Position numbers and translations under genes: made by a program. Source: Chitinivorax sp. PXF-14 (GTDB lineage Bacteria; Pseudomonadota; Gammaproteobacteria; Burkholderiales; SCOH01). Taken from it: a DNA stretch of 64,000 nt. Below the pieces are notes generated by a model. The model saw only the letters and a program-made list of their open reading frames with translations. It searched no databases and was not told where the DNA came from. Shown here in pieces: positions 46,568 to 54,844 of this stretch; positions within the stretch are counted from its first letter, which is position 1, and every line of letters starts with the position of its first letter. Location: assembly GCF_040812015.1 (NCBI RefSeq), contig NZ_JBFNXJ010000001.1, forward strand, positions 496,001 through 560,000, written 5' to 3'.

Positions 46568-48193
46568 ATGCGTATGTTGCGACTGACTGAAGTGAAACTC
46601 CCCCTTGACCATGCCGAGCCCGAGCTCAAGGCTGCCGTACTCAAGCGGCTTGGCGTGAAGGAGGGCGACCTGCTCGGCTTCAGCATCTTCCGGCGGGGCT
46701 ACGACGCGCGCAAGAGGAGTGCGATCTCGCTGGTCTACAGCGTCGATGTCGAGCTGCGCAACGAGGCCGCGGTGCTCAAACGCCTGCGTGACGACCGCCA
46801 CATCGGGCCCGCGCCCGACATGCGCTACCAGTTCGTGGCGCAGGCGCCGGCCGGCTTGAGCGAACGCCCCGTCATCATCGGCATGGGGCCGTGCGGCCTG
46901 TTTGCCGGCCTGATCCTGGCCCAGATGGGTTTCCGTCCCATCATCCTCGAGCGTGGCAAGGCCGTGCGCGAGCGCACCAAGGATACTTGGGGCCTGTGGC
47001 GCAAGTCGGTACTGAACCCCGAATCCAATGTGCAGTTCGGCGAGGGCGGCGCCGGCACCTTCTCCGACGGCAAGCTCTATAGCCAGATCAAGGACCCGAA
47101 ATTCCACAGCCGCAAGGTGCTCGACGAGTTCGTCAAGGCTGGCGCGCCGGAGGAGATCCTCTACGTCAGCAAGCCGCATATCGGCACCTTCCGCCTCGTC
47201 GGCATGGTCGAGGAGATGCGAGCCGGTATCGAGGCGCTCGGCGGCGAGGTGCGCTTCCAGAGCAAGGTCGACGAGATCGAGATCGACAACGGCCAGGTGC
47301 GCGGCGTGGTGCTGGCCGGCGGCGAGCGCATCGCCACCTCGCACGTGGTGCTGGCGATCGGCCACAGCGCGCGCGATACCTTCCAGATGCTTTACGACAA
47401 GGGGGTGTATGTCGAGGCGAAGCCGTTCTCGGTCGGCTTCCGCATCGAGCACCCGCAGTCCCTGATCGACCGCGCGCGCTTCGGCGATTTTGCAGGCAAC
47501 GCCATCCTTGGCGCGGCCGACTACAAGCTCGTCTACCACGCGAGCAACGGCCGCTCGGTATACAGCTTCTGCATGTGCCCGGGCGGGACGGTGGTGGCGG
47601 CCACGTCGGAACCGAACCGCGTCGTCACCAACGGCATGAGCCAGTATTCGCGCAACGAGCGCAACGCCAACAGCGGCATCGTCGTCGGCATCACCCCGGC
47701 CGATTTCCCGAGCGATCACCCGCTGGCCGGCATCGAGCTGCAGCGCGAGCTGGAGTCGCGCGCCTACGAGCTCGGTGGCGGCGGTTACCTGGCGCCGGGT
47801 CAGCTGGTCGGCGACTTCATCGCCAACCGGCCGTCGAGCGGTGTCGGCGAGGTCGAGCCATCCTACAAGCCCGGCGTGAAATTCGGCGATCTGAACCCGA
47901 GCCTGCCCGCCTATGCGATCGAGGCGATCCGCGAGGCGCTGCCGGCCTTCGACAAGCAGATCAAGGGCTATGCGATGCACGACGCGGTGCTTACCGGCGT
48001 CGAGACGCGCACCTCGTCGCCGATCCGCATCACGCGTAATCGCGACGACTACCAGAGCCTCAATACGCGCGGTCTGTTCCCGGCGGGCGAGGGGGCCGGC
48101 TACGCGGGCGGCATCCTGTCGGCCGCGGTCGATGGCATCGAGGTGGCCGAGGCCGTGGCGCTCAGCATGACGGGGCAGCCCGCCCCGCGTTGA
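46568..48193 (+). CDS. FAD-dependent oxidoreductase (COG2509-like)
   Basis: 541 residues. The N-terminal 100 residues (MRMLRLTEVKLPLDH, then LGVKEGDLLGFSIFRRGYDA) match the extra domain of this uncharacterised group; the FAD-binding motif IIGMGPCGLFAGLIL follows at about 101-115, then FGEGGAGTFSDGKLYSQIKD, and near the C-terminus GLFPAGEGAGYAGGILSAAVDGIEVA for the flavin ring. The group is annotated as NAD(P)/FAD-dependent dehydrogenase; substrate unknown. It ends before an inverted repeat (48247-48268). A very long minus-strand frame across it is a shadow. Confidence 0.86.
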   Translation: MRMLRLTEVKLPLDHAEPELKAAVLKRLGVKEGDLLGFSIFRRGYDARKRSAISLVYSVDVELRNEAAVLKRLRDDRHIGPAPDMRYQFVAQAPAGLSERPVIIGMGPCGLFAGLILAQMGFRPIILERGKAVRERTKDTWGLWRKSVLNPESNVQFGEGGAGTFSDGKLYSQIKDPKFHSRKVLDEFVKAGAPEEILYVSKPHIGTFRLVGMVEEMRAGIEALGGEVRFQSKVDEIEIDNGQVRGVVLAGGERIATSHVVLAIGHSARDTFQMLYDKGVYVEAKPFSVGFRIEHPQSLIDRARFGDFAGNAILGAADYKLVYHASNGRSVYSFCMCPGGTVVAATSEPNRVVTNGMSQYSRNERNANSGIVVGITPADFPSDHPLAGIELQRELESRAYELGGGGYLAPGQLVGDFIANRPSSGVGEVEPSYKPGVKFGDLNPSLPAYAIEAIREALPAFDKQIKGYAMHDAVLTGVETRTSSPIRITRNRDDYQSLNTRGLFPAGEGAGYAGGILSAAVDGIEVAEAVALSMTGQPAPR

Positions 48194-48246
48194 GCGCAGC
48201 CTCGTCTGGGGGGCGGCTGGCTGCGTCGGGCCTGCCCGCCAGCGGC

Positions 48247-48268
48247 ACCGGTGCGATCGTGCACCGGT
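48247..48268. repeat. inverted repeat between convergent genes
   Basis: ACCGGTGC-GATCGT-GCACCGGT, a perfect 8-bp stem with a 6-nt loop, between the stop codons of two convergent genes. No T run follows, so it is at best a weak or Rho-assisted terminator. Confidence 0.55.
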
Positions 48269-48279
48269 ACCGCCGTCAC

Positions 48280-49440
48280 TTACAGCAGGATTTCGATGTC
48301 CTGCGTCGGGAAAGCCACGCAGGTGTGGACCCAGCCGAAATCGCGATCGGATTGACGCAGCTTGGCCTCGGGCGGGTTGAACACCTCGCCCGACAGCAGC
48401 TTGACCCGGCACAGGCTGCATTCGCCCGAGCGGCAGGCGTTCTCGGCGGCATAGCCGTTACGCTCCAGGCTGTTGAGCAGCGGCTCGCCGGCGCGCGCGC
48501 GGAAGCTGCCCTTGCCATGCACGGTGACCGTCACCTCGTGGTCCTGCCTCACATGCGCGGGCCACTGCGCCAGGCTGGCCGGGCACTTGGGCGCGCCGTT
48601 GGCCTCGACGCGGATGCGCCGGCGCTTGACGCCCAGCTGCGCCAGCTGGGCCAGGCAATTGTCGTTAAACGGTGTTGGGCCGCAGATGTAGTACATCCTG
48701 CCTGCCACATCGCCGACCAGGCGCTCGATCAGTTCCGCCGACAGATGCCCGGCCAGGCCGGTATAGCCGTCGGCGGGCCGTGAAACGATTTCGGTCAGCG
48801 TGAAGTTGTCGTGCGCTGCCGCGAGCTCGCGCAATTCCTGCTGGAAGATCACGTCGTCGGCGTAGCTGTTGCCGTAGATCACCTGAAAGCGCCACGGCAG
48901 GTGGCGATCGAGCATATCCAGGATCATGCTGCGCGCCGGCACGATGCCTGAGCCGCCGGCGAGAAAGACCAGCTCGCTGCCGTGAAACAGCGGGTTGTGG
49001 AAGAAGGTGCCCATGGGTCCGCTGCTCTCCAGCCGCTGGCCGACCGCGACGCGGTCGAGCAGGTAGTGGCTGACATAGCCATCCCGCGCGCGCTTGATAG
49101 TCAGGTCATAGTGGCTGCGCACCGACGGCGACGACGAGATCGCGTAGGGGCGCGCCGTCTGCACGCCGTCGATGTCCACGTACAGATTGACATACTGCCC
49201 CGCCTGGAACGGCGGCAGCTCGCCTGCGAGCGGCACCAGGCGGAGCGTGCGGGTGCTCGGCGTCTCGTCGATGATGTCGGCGATCGTGAGCGCGATGCGC
49301 GTGGGGTGCAGTTGCGCGAGTGTTGCGCCGACTGCGTGCCTGAGCTCGCTGAAATCGCTGCCGTGCTGCTCCAGCTGGTGCTTGTCGGCCATTGCCTCGG
49401 CATAGCCGGCCACGGCGTTGAGGAGGGTAGTGTCAGGCAT
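48280..49440 (-). CDS. FAD/NAD(P)H reductase with C-terminal [2Fe-2S] ferredoxin domain
   Basis: 386 residues. After a 45-residue N-terminal extension comes the FAD domain (RPYAISSSPS, the RxYS-type motif, about 98-107), the nucleotide domain (LAGGSGIVPARSMI; YICGPTPFNDNCL) and a plant-type [2Fe-2S] domain with CRSGECSLCRVKLLSGE and a final Cys in VHTCVAFP. Such proteins move electrons from NAD(P)H to an oxygenase or desaturase. It overlaps the CrtI-like oxidoreductase gene by 8 bp, so the two are co-translated and probably work together. Upstream control is likely through the TetR sites at 50966-51120. Confidence 0.88.
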   Translation of the reverse strand: MPDTTLLNAVAGYAEAMADKHQLEQHGSDFSELRHAVGATLAQLHPTRIALTIADIIDETPSTRTLRLVPLAGELPPFQAGQYVNLYVDIDGVQTARPYAISSSPSVRSHYDLTIKRARDGYVSHYLLDRVAVGQRLESSGPMGTFFHNPLFHGSELVFLAGGSGIVPARSMILDMLDRHLPWRFQVIYGNSYADDVIFQQELRELAAAHDNFTLTEIVSRPADGYTGLAGHLSAELIERLVGDVAGRMYYICGPTPFNDNCLAQLAQLGVKRRRIRVEANGAPKCPASLAQWPAHVRQDHEVTVTVHGKGSFRARAGEPLLNSLERNGYAAENACRSGECSLCRVKLLSGEVFNPPEAKLRQSDRDFGWVHTCVAFPTQDIEILL

Positions 49441-50953
49441 GGGCCAATTCCTTCTGTAACAGATGTTTCAACACGGCGCGCGCAGTCGCTTCGCCCGACA
49501 TATAGGCAGGCTGGAAGCCCCCCATGCCGACCCAGCTGCCGGCGTTGTAGAGGCCTGCCACCCCTTGCAGGCGATCGCGGAACAGTTCGGAATCGACGGT
49601 GTGCTGCTTGAAGCCGTAGATCGCGCCGTCCGGGCTGTTGAGGTAGCGCATCATGGTCAGCGGCGTGGCCACTTCGAGCTCCTCGATGTGCTCGCGCAGC
49701 CTGGGAAAGACGGCCTCGATCAGTTGCATCAGCAATTCGCCCTGCTCGTACTTGGTGCGCAGATAGTCCCCGGGCGGCAGCTTGCGCCACATCTCGCCGT
49801 ATTGCAGCGCCACCAGCGAGATCAGGCTCTTGCCCGGTGGCACCAGCTTGGTATCGACGAAGTTGTAGCAGGTGGCCATGCCGAACAGCGGCTTGTCGAA
49901 GCTGCTCATGCGCTCGTGGATCGCATCGTTGTCGGTGGTGCTGCCGATGAAGGTCGAGGCGGTGGTGATGCCGACGGCTTCCGGCGGGCAATCGAGCCCG
50001 ACGTACACGACCAGCGCCGAGGTGCCCATGCGCCGCGATTTGAAATCCTGCTGGATTTCCAGCGGCGGCGCGTCCCAGTCGAGCAGCTCGTTGTAGGTGA
50101 CCAGCGGGCTGGCATTGGACAGCACCGCGTCGCAGCGGACGGTCTCGCCCGAGGCCAGCCGCACGCCGCTCACGCGCCGGCCTTCGGTGAGGATCTTCTC
50201 GGCGCCGCAGTTGAAGCGCACCTCGCCACCGGCACGCAGGAAGGCGTCGAGCAGGGCGCTGGACAGGGCCTGCGAGCCGCCGCGGATATTCCAGGGCTTG
50301 AAGGTGCAATAGGCGAACAGCATCGCCATCAGGTCGGCAAACGGCAGCTGGCTTGGCGGCACACCCAGATAGCACCAGTAGATGGCGATCGTGGAGATCA
50401 GCTTGTCATCGTCGAAGAACTCGTCCAGCACGTCCTGCGCCGGGCGCAGGCCGTAGGCGACATAGGTCGGGCAGGTCGCCTGCAGCATCGCGGCGTCGTT
50501 GGCGCGGCGGCACTGCGGCAGTTGCAGGAAGTTTTCCATGGTCAGCTTCGAGGCCATGTCGAAGAAGCGCTCGATGGCGTCGCTTTCCTGCGGGTAGTTG
50601 GCCTGCAGCTGCTTCATCATGCCCTTCCAGCTCGCCGGCAGCGTGGTGTCGAACAGGCCGGGGATCACCAGCCGGTACAGTTCGTGTTCCTGCACGAACT
50701 CGACCTTGTCGAGCACGCCCAGGTCGGCAAACAGCTGGCGCATGATGAAGGGCTGCGCCTCGGTGCCGAGGCCGCTCAGCTGGTGCAGCGCGACTTCGAA
50801 TTCGTAATCGCCGCGTATGAACGAGGTGGCGCAGCCACCGGGAACATTGTGCCGCTCCAGCAGCAGGGTCTTGCAGCCGCTGCGCTGCAGCTTGGTGGCG
50901 GCGGTCAGCCCGGCATTGCCGGCACCGATCACCACCGCGTCAAAATGCGCCAT
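49433..50953 (-). CDS. CrtI/retinol-saturase-like FAD oxidoreductase
   Basis: 506 residues of the phytoene desaturase-like family. The N-terminal FAD motif is VVIGAGNAGLTAATKLQRSG with LLLERHNVPGGCATSF; the C-terminal flavin motif is GLYNAGSWVGMGGFQPAYMSG. Family members desaturate, saturate or isomerise long polyene or isoprenoid lipids. No carotenoid synthesis genes (crtB, crtE) are nearby, so carotenoid work is not implied. It is the first gene of a two-gene minus-strand operon with the Fe-S reductase. A TetR-type site (50966-50984) lies 13 bp before the start codon. Confidence 0.85.
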   Translation of the reverse strand: MAHFDAVVIGAGNAGLTAATKLQRSGCKTLLLERHNVPGGCATSFIRGDYEFEVALHQLSGLGTEAQPFIMRQLFADLGVLDKVEFVQEHELYRLVIPGLFDTTLPASWKGMMKQLQANYPQESDAIERFFDMASKLTMENFLQLPQCRRANDAAMLQATCPTYVAYGLRPAQDVLDEFFDDDKLISTIAIYWCYLGVPPSQLPFADLMAMLFAYCTFKPWNIRGGSQALSSALLDAFLRAGGEVRFNCGAEKILTEGRRVSGVRLASGETVRCDAVLSNASPLVTYNELLDWDAPPLEIQQDFKSRRMGTSALVVYVGLDCPPEAVGITTASTFIGSTTDNDAIHERMSSFDKPLFGMATCYNFVDTKLVPPGKSLISLVALQYGEMWRKLPPGDYLRTKYEQGELLMQLIEAVFPRLREHIEELEVATPLTMMRYLNSPDGAIYGFKQHTVDSELFRDRLQGVAGLYNAGSWVGMGGFQPAYMSGEATARAVLKHLLQKELAHA

Positions 50954-50965
50954 CCGTGTCTCCTT

Positions 50966-50984
50966 ATCTTGTCGATGTAAAGAT
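50966..50984. promoter_or_regulatory. 19-bp TetR-type operator, site A
   Basis: ATCTTGTCGATGTAAAGAT, an imperfect palindrome. It lies just upstream of the CrtI-like start codon, so a repressor here would block transcription or initiation. It matches the consensus ATCTTGNCGATGTCAAGAT at all but one position. Confidence 0.7.
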
Positions 50985-51067
50985 TTGGTTGAAATAAGCC
51001 GCCATGGCCGTGCTCGGCATACCGTCGGTCAATGCGGGGCCGCAGTCGTCGCGGCTGCGAGCGGCTA

Positions 51068-51086
51068 ATCTTGCCGATGCCAAGAT
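51068..51086. promoter_or_regulatory. 19-bp TetR-type operator, site B
   Basis: ATCTTGCCGATGCCAAGAT with perfect 6-bp arms ATCTTG/CAAGAT. About 115 bp upstream of the CrtI-like gene, in the 357-bp gap between that gene and tetR. Confidence 0.72.
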
Positions 51087-51101
51087 TTAGCGTAGAGGGA
51101 A

Positions 51102-51120
51102 ATCTTGTCGACGTCAACAT
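51102..51120. promoter_or_regulatory. 19-bp TetR-type operator, site C
   Basis: ATCTTGTCGACGTCAACAT, 34 bp from site B centre to centre. The remaining part of the gap (51121-51310) shows nothing further that I can support. Confidence 0.65.
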
Positions 51121-51310
51121 GGTGCGCGGGTTGACGTCAGAGCGAGACCCGGGAGGGGGAAGAGGGGCGTTGTGCTGCTGCGGTGGCGGGCCCGCGTGGC
51201 CGGGCGCTTGCATGCTCCTCCCGGGCCAGTACGGTAATGTTTGATTGCCGACGAGTCGGCCAGGCACGGCCCGTGCAGCTTAGTAGGCGCGGGGGGCTCG
51301 AACCCGTGGC

Positions 51311-51892
51311 TCAGTCGAACAGCTTGCGCATCAGTTCCTGCAGGTCCTGCTGTGGCTGCGTGCTGTCGGTGTTGCGCAAGAGGCCGCTGGTGGCGAGTGT
51401 CGAGAAGCCGTGCACCAGGCTCCAGGCCTTGATCCAGCTCAGTTGCCCCGGTGCCGGGCCGTGCGTGGCCTCGAGCGCGTGAATGGCGTCGAACACCGGC
51501 TGGCGCGCCGCCTTGAAGGCGCTGACCAGCGCCGCATCCTGCCAGTCGATTCTGGGATCGCGGAACATCAGGTCGAACAGCGCCGGGTTGTCGAGCGCGA
51601 ACTGGATATAGCCCATCCCCGCCACCTTGGCGCGGGCGGTGGGATCGGACGGCTCGTCGCTCAGCATCCGCTGCTGTACCTGCAGCATGCGCTGAAAGCC
51701 GATGCAGGCCAGTGCCGTCAACAGGCCCGCGATATTGCCGAAATGGTGGGTGGGCGCGGCGTGCGAGACGCCGGCCTGGCGCGCGCAGGCGCGCAGCGTC
51801 AGCGCCTCCGGCCCCTGTTCGCGCAGGATCTGCTCGGCGGCCGACAGCAAGGCATTGCGCAGATCGCCATGGTGATAACTGGATTCGCTCAT
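51311..51892 (-). CDS. TetR-family transcriptional regulator
   Basis: 193 residues. The N-terminal helix-turn-helix domain (about 10-56) reads RNALLSAAEQILREQGPEAL, then RACARQAGVSHAAPTHHFGN with the recognition helix typical of TetR. The C-terminal ligand domain is all-helical (QFALDNPALFDLMFRD marks the usual C-terminal TetR_C type). It is divergent from the FAD monooxygenase-like gene and upstream of the reductase pair. Five copies of one 19-bp site surround it, two of them (51893-51947) in its own promoter region, so it is likely the autoregulated repressor of all these genes. Confidence 0.9.
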   Translation of the reverse strand: MSESSYHHGDLRNALLSAAEQILREQGPEALTLRACARQAGVSHAAPTHHFGNIAGLLTALACIGFQRMLQVQQRMLSDEPSDPTARAKVAGMGYIQFALDNPALFDLMFRDPRIDWQDAALVSAFKAARQPVFDAIHALEATHGPAPGQLSWIKAWSLVHGFSTLATSGLLRNTDSTQPQQDLQELMRKLFD

Positions 51893-51911
51893 ATGTTGAC
51901 AATGTAAAGCC
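51893..51911. promoter_or_regulatory. 19-bp TetR-type operator, site D
   Basis: ATGTTGACAATGTAAAGCC begins at the base next to the tetR start codon. It is the weakest copy (13 of 19 positions match the consensus). Confidence 0.5.
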
Positions 51912-51928
51912 AGCCCAACTACGATGGC

Positions 51929-51947
51929 AACTTTACGATGTCAAGAT
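51929..51947. promoter_or_regulatory. 19-bp TetR-type operator, site E
   Basis: AACTTTACGATGTCAAGAT, 36 bp from site D centre to centre and 16 of 19 positions matching the consensus. It lies in the tetR/monooxygenase intergenic region, about 145 bp upstream of the latter's start. Confidence 0.62.
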
Positions 51948-52090
51948 TTGTGGTGCCGCGTATCGATAGCGGCTGCCACTTTGGTCGCCGACGTGCTGCC
52001 ATCGCATGGCGCCAGCCCGCCGCAGGTGGGCCATGCCATACCGGGCCCGGCTGCATGGTGGCCATCACACTCGCTCACGGGGAAAACTCA

Positions 52091-53410
52091 ATGTCGGATG
52101 GCAAGCGTGCCGTCATCATCGGCGGCAGCATGGCGGGCCTGCTCGTGGCGGCGGCGGTCGCGCCCTTTTTCGAGCAGGTGCTGATTCTCGAACGTGACAC
52201 CCGGCGTGAGGCGATCGTGCCGCGCAAGGGCGTGCCGCAAGGGGCGCATGTGCACGGTTTTCTGGCCGCGGGCCGCATCGCGCTGGAGCAATTGTTGCCC
52301 GGCATCGTCGACGACGTGGTGGCGCAGGGCGGTGCGGTCGGCGACATGCTGAAGGATGCGCTGTTCTATGTCGGCAAGCGCACGCGCTTCGTCAGCGGCG
52401 ACAGCGGCATCGCTGGCCTGGTGGCGAGCCGGCCGTTGCTCGAACACGTGGTGGCCGGGCGGGTCGCCGCCATCGGCCAGGTCGAGCTGCGCCACGGGGT
52501 CAGCGTTGGCGGCCTTGTCTTCAGCGGCGACGGCAGGCGCGTCGTCGGCGTCAGCTACAGCGCGGATGGCGCTGCGCCGCAAACGCTCGACGCGGACCTG
52601 GTGATCGACGCCAGCGGCCGTGGCAGCCGCTCCCGCCAGTGGCTGCAGCAGGCGGGCTTTCCGCTGCCCATGCAGGATACGCTCACGGTCAACGTCACCT
52701 ACAGCAGTTGCTGGTTCCGGCGGAGCGAGCCGCACGACGCCGGGGTGCGCGCGGTGTTCGTGGCGCCCGATGCCGCCAACCCCGTGCCGTCCGGCATGAT
52801 GGAGCAGGAAGGGGAGCGCTGGATCGTCAGCTGCGGCAGCTATGGCGACAGCGCCGCGCCGGCGACGCTGGAGGCATTCCGCGACTATATCCGCCGCCAC
52901 AGCGCGCCGGAGATCGACGCGGTCATCTCACAGGCCGAGGCCATCGGCGCCCCGCAACGCTTCAAATACCCGGCCAGCGTGCGCAACCGCTACGATAAGC
53001 TGTCGCGCTTTCCTGCGGGCTATCTCGTCACGGGCGATGCGCTGTGCAGCTTCAATCCTGTTTACGGCCAAGGCATGACCATCGCGGCGCAACAGGCCTT
53101 GGCGCTGCGCGACTGCCTGGCAGCCGGCGGCGAGCGGATCTGGCCTGCATTCTTCAGACGCGCCGCCAGGGTGGTGGCCGACCCGTGGGAATTCGCAATC
53201 GCCAGCGACCTTGCGCTGCCTTGCGTGGCGGCGAAGCGCCCGTTTGGCTTTGGCTTGATGCAACGCTATGTCGAGCGGGTCATGCACGCCGCCAGCCGCG
53301 ATATGGCCGTGGCCCGTGCGGTGCTGCGCGTGGTGCACTTGCTGGACAGGCCGAGCGCCCTGCTCGCGCCAGCGGTGGTCTACCGGGCGCTGCGCGCGGG
53401 CCGGACCTGA
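52091..53410 (+). CDS. FAD-dependent monooxygenase-like protein
   Basis: 439 residues from ATG 52091 (MSDGKRAVIIGGSMAGLLVA); a longer frame starts inside operator E and is unlikely. The Rossmann motif GGSMAG with RDT, the DASGRGSRSRQWL segment and the second FAD motif LVTGDALCSFNPVYGQGMTIAA give the PHBH-type flavoprotein monooxygenase fold; GVPQGAHVHGFLAAG resembles halogenase/geranylgeranyl-reductase-type relatives. The substrate is unknown. It is divergent from tetR with two operator sites between them, and may act with the reductase/CrtI-like pair. Confidence 0.85.
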   Translation: MSDGKRAVIIGGSMAGLLVAAAVAPFFEQVLILERDTRREAIVPRKGVPQGAHVHGFLAAGRIALEQLLPGIVDDVVAQGGAVGDMLKDALFYVGKRTRFVSGDSGIAGLVASRPLLEHVVAGRVAAIGQVELRHGVSVGGLVFSGDGRRVVGVSYSADGAAPQTLDADLVIDASGRGSRSRQWLQQAGFPLPMQDTLTVNVTYSSCWFRRSEPHDAGVRAVFVAPDAANPVPSGMMEQEGERWIVSCGSYGDSAAPATLEAFRDYIRRHSAPEIDAVISQAEAIGAPQRFKYPASVRNRYDKLSRFPAGYLVTGDALCSFNPVYGQGMTIAAQQALALRDCLAAGGERIWPAFFRRAARVVADPWEFAIASDLALPCVAAKRPFGFGLMQRYVERVMHAASRDMAVARAVLRVVHLLDRPSALLAPAVVYRALRAGRT

Positions 53411-53601
53411 CGGTTGCGGGAGATAGGCTCGAATAAAGGCTGGGCGCGGCGATGGCGGCTGCCTCGCCCGGGCTGTCCTCTACGATCTGGATCACCCCGG
53501 CGCGCACCTGCCTGCCGTGCAACGCGAGGCCCAGCGCGGCCACCACGGCCGGCACCACGGCAGGCCGCCGGGCTTGATCGATTGTCGCTACCGGCGGGCG
53601 G

Positions 53602-54558
53602 TCACGAGGGGTTGAGCATGCAGATATCCTGCTCCTGCCGCTCGCTGATGAAGGCATAGGTGTTCTTGCCGTTGGTCTTGGCCTTGTACATCGCCAGGTC
53701 CATGGCCTTGTGCAGCTGTTCGGCATCGCTGCCGTCGATCGGGAACAGGGCAACCCCCACGCTGGCGCCGAGCGTCAGCGGTACGCCGCCGAATTCGACC
53801 GGCAGGTTCACGCGGTCGATGAAACGCCGCGCCAGCATGGCGACATCGTCCTGCTGCTCGGCCCGTTCGAGCAGCACCGCGAACTTGTCGCGGCCGATGC
53901 GTGCGATGGTGTCGGTCTTGCGCAGCGCCGCCAGCAGCCGTGCGCCGATCTGGCGCAGCACCAGCTCGCAGGCTTCCTCGCCATAGCGCTCGTTGACCTG
54001 GCGGAAGCCGTCCAGATCGATCAGCAGCGTGGCGACCTTGAACAGCTCGCGCTTGGCACGGTACAGCGCGTGGTTGAGCCGGTCGTCGAAGAGGAAGCGG
54101 TTGGGCAGGCCGGTGACCGGGTCCAGCCCGCCGTGGGCGCGGTCGGTGACCATCGCCACCGGCCGCCCCGAGAACGGCCGCACGCTGCGCAGCCAGCGCA
54201 ACTTGGCGAGCAGCAGGCTCGGGTTCAGCTGGCGCGGCAGCACGTCGTCGACGCCGGCCTGCAGCGCGGCCTCGATCTGCCCATGCTGGGCGAAATCGAC
54301 CAGCGCGATGACCAGCGGCGGCTGGCCCTGCATATTGTCGCGCAACGATCCGACCAGCTCGCTCAACAGCGATGCCTGCGGTGCCACCAGCACCAGATCG
54401 GGCGACGATGCCACCGTCAGCGCCACGGCACCGGCCGGGTCGGCCGTCTGCCTGACCTTGTCGCCGCGCCGCGCCAGCTCTGCGGCAAACGGGCCGGCAA
54501 CGTCCTGTTCCGCGACGATCAGAATCGACAATCTGTCGTCGGCGAGCTTGGCGGTCAT
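53602..54558 (-). CDS. receiver-like plus degenerate GGDEF protein
   Basis: 318 residues from ATG 54558, with a GAGGGA element 8 nt upstream. The N-terminal 115 residues have a receiver-like fold (ILIVAEQDV, then DLVLVAPQ), but the phosphoacceptor Asp is replaced (VLVAPQ). The GGDEF domain (about 155-310) opens with DPVTGLPNRFLFDDRLNHAL and keeps IDLDGFRQVNERYG, but the active motif is GRDKF instead of GGDEF. The RKTD inhibitory site five residues before it is intact. Cyclase activity is therefore unlikely, while c-di-GMP binding at the I-site is possible. It is a candidate c-di-GMP receptor rather than an enzyme. Confidence 0.87.
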   Translation of the reverse strand: MTAKLADDRLSILIVAEQDVAGPFAAELARRGDKVRQTADPAGAVALTVASSPDLVLVAPQASLLSELVGSLRDNMQGQPPLVIALVDFAQHGQIEAALQAGVDDVLPRQLNPSLLLAKLRWLRSVRPFSGRPVAMVTDRAHGGLDPVTGLPNRFLFDDRLNHALYRAKRELFKVATLLIDLDGFRQVNERYGEEACELVLRQIGARLLAALRKTDTIARIGRDKFAVLLERAEQQDDVAMLARRFIDRVNLPVEFGGVPLTLGASVGVALFPIDGSDAEQLHKAMDLAMYKAKTNGKNTYAFISERQEQDICMLNPS

Positions 54559-54637
54559 GGTGGCGATCCCTCTATAGTCGTTATGTGTAGCCATTATAGG
54601 CATGTTGCGCCCCCCCGTGATGTGGGATAGTGGCGGT

Positions 54638-54683
54638 CGGCGAGACGCGGCTGGCTAAGTGTGGCCGGCGAGACGCGGCTGGC
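54638..54683. repeat. 28-bp direct repeat
   Basis: CGGCGAGACGCGGCTGGC occurs at 54638-54655 and 54666-54683, 28 bp apart, with a weaker third copy beginning near 54692. It lies in the 286-bp gap between the degenerate GGDEF gene and the AIM24-like gene, where no other feature is seen. Confidence 0.7.
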
Positions 54684-54844
54684 CAAATGCAGCCGACAAG
54701 GTGCGGTCTGCAAAGATGCCGCCCGGCAAGTCGCCTCCGGCCACCCACAGCGGGAACCCGCGGGCCCGGCCCTGGTCCGAGTGCCGCGCATCATGATTTG
54801 AACACGGCAACAGAATCCATTCATCAACCTGACGGAGCACTACC

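Noticed and set aside
45998-48421. 807-codon open frame on the minus strand across ridA, the zinc-ribbon-like gene and the FAD oxidoreductase gene
   Set aside because: It is antisense to well-supported genes, has low-complexity Arg/Ala/His-rich content and no domain; a GC-rich codon-bias shadow. The same applies to the long frames at 21102-23096 and 51-1421.
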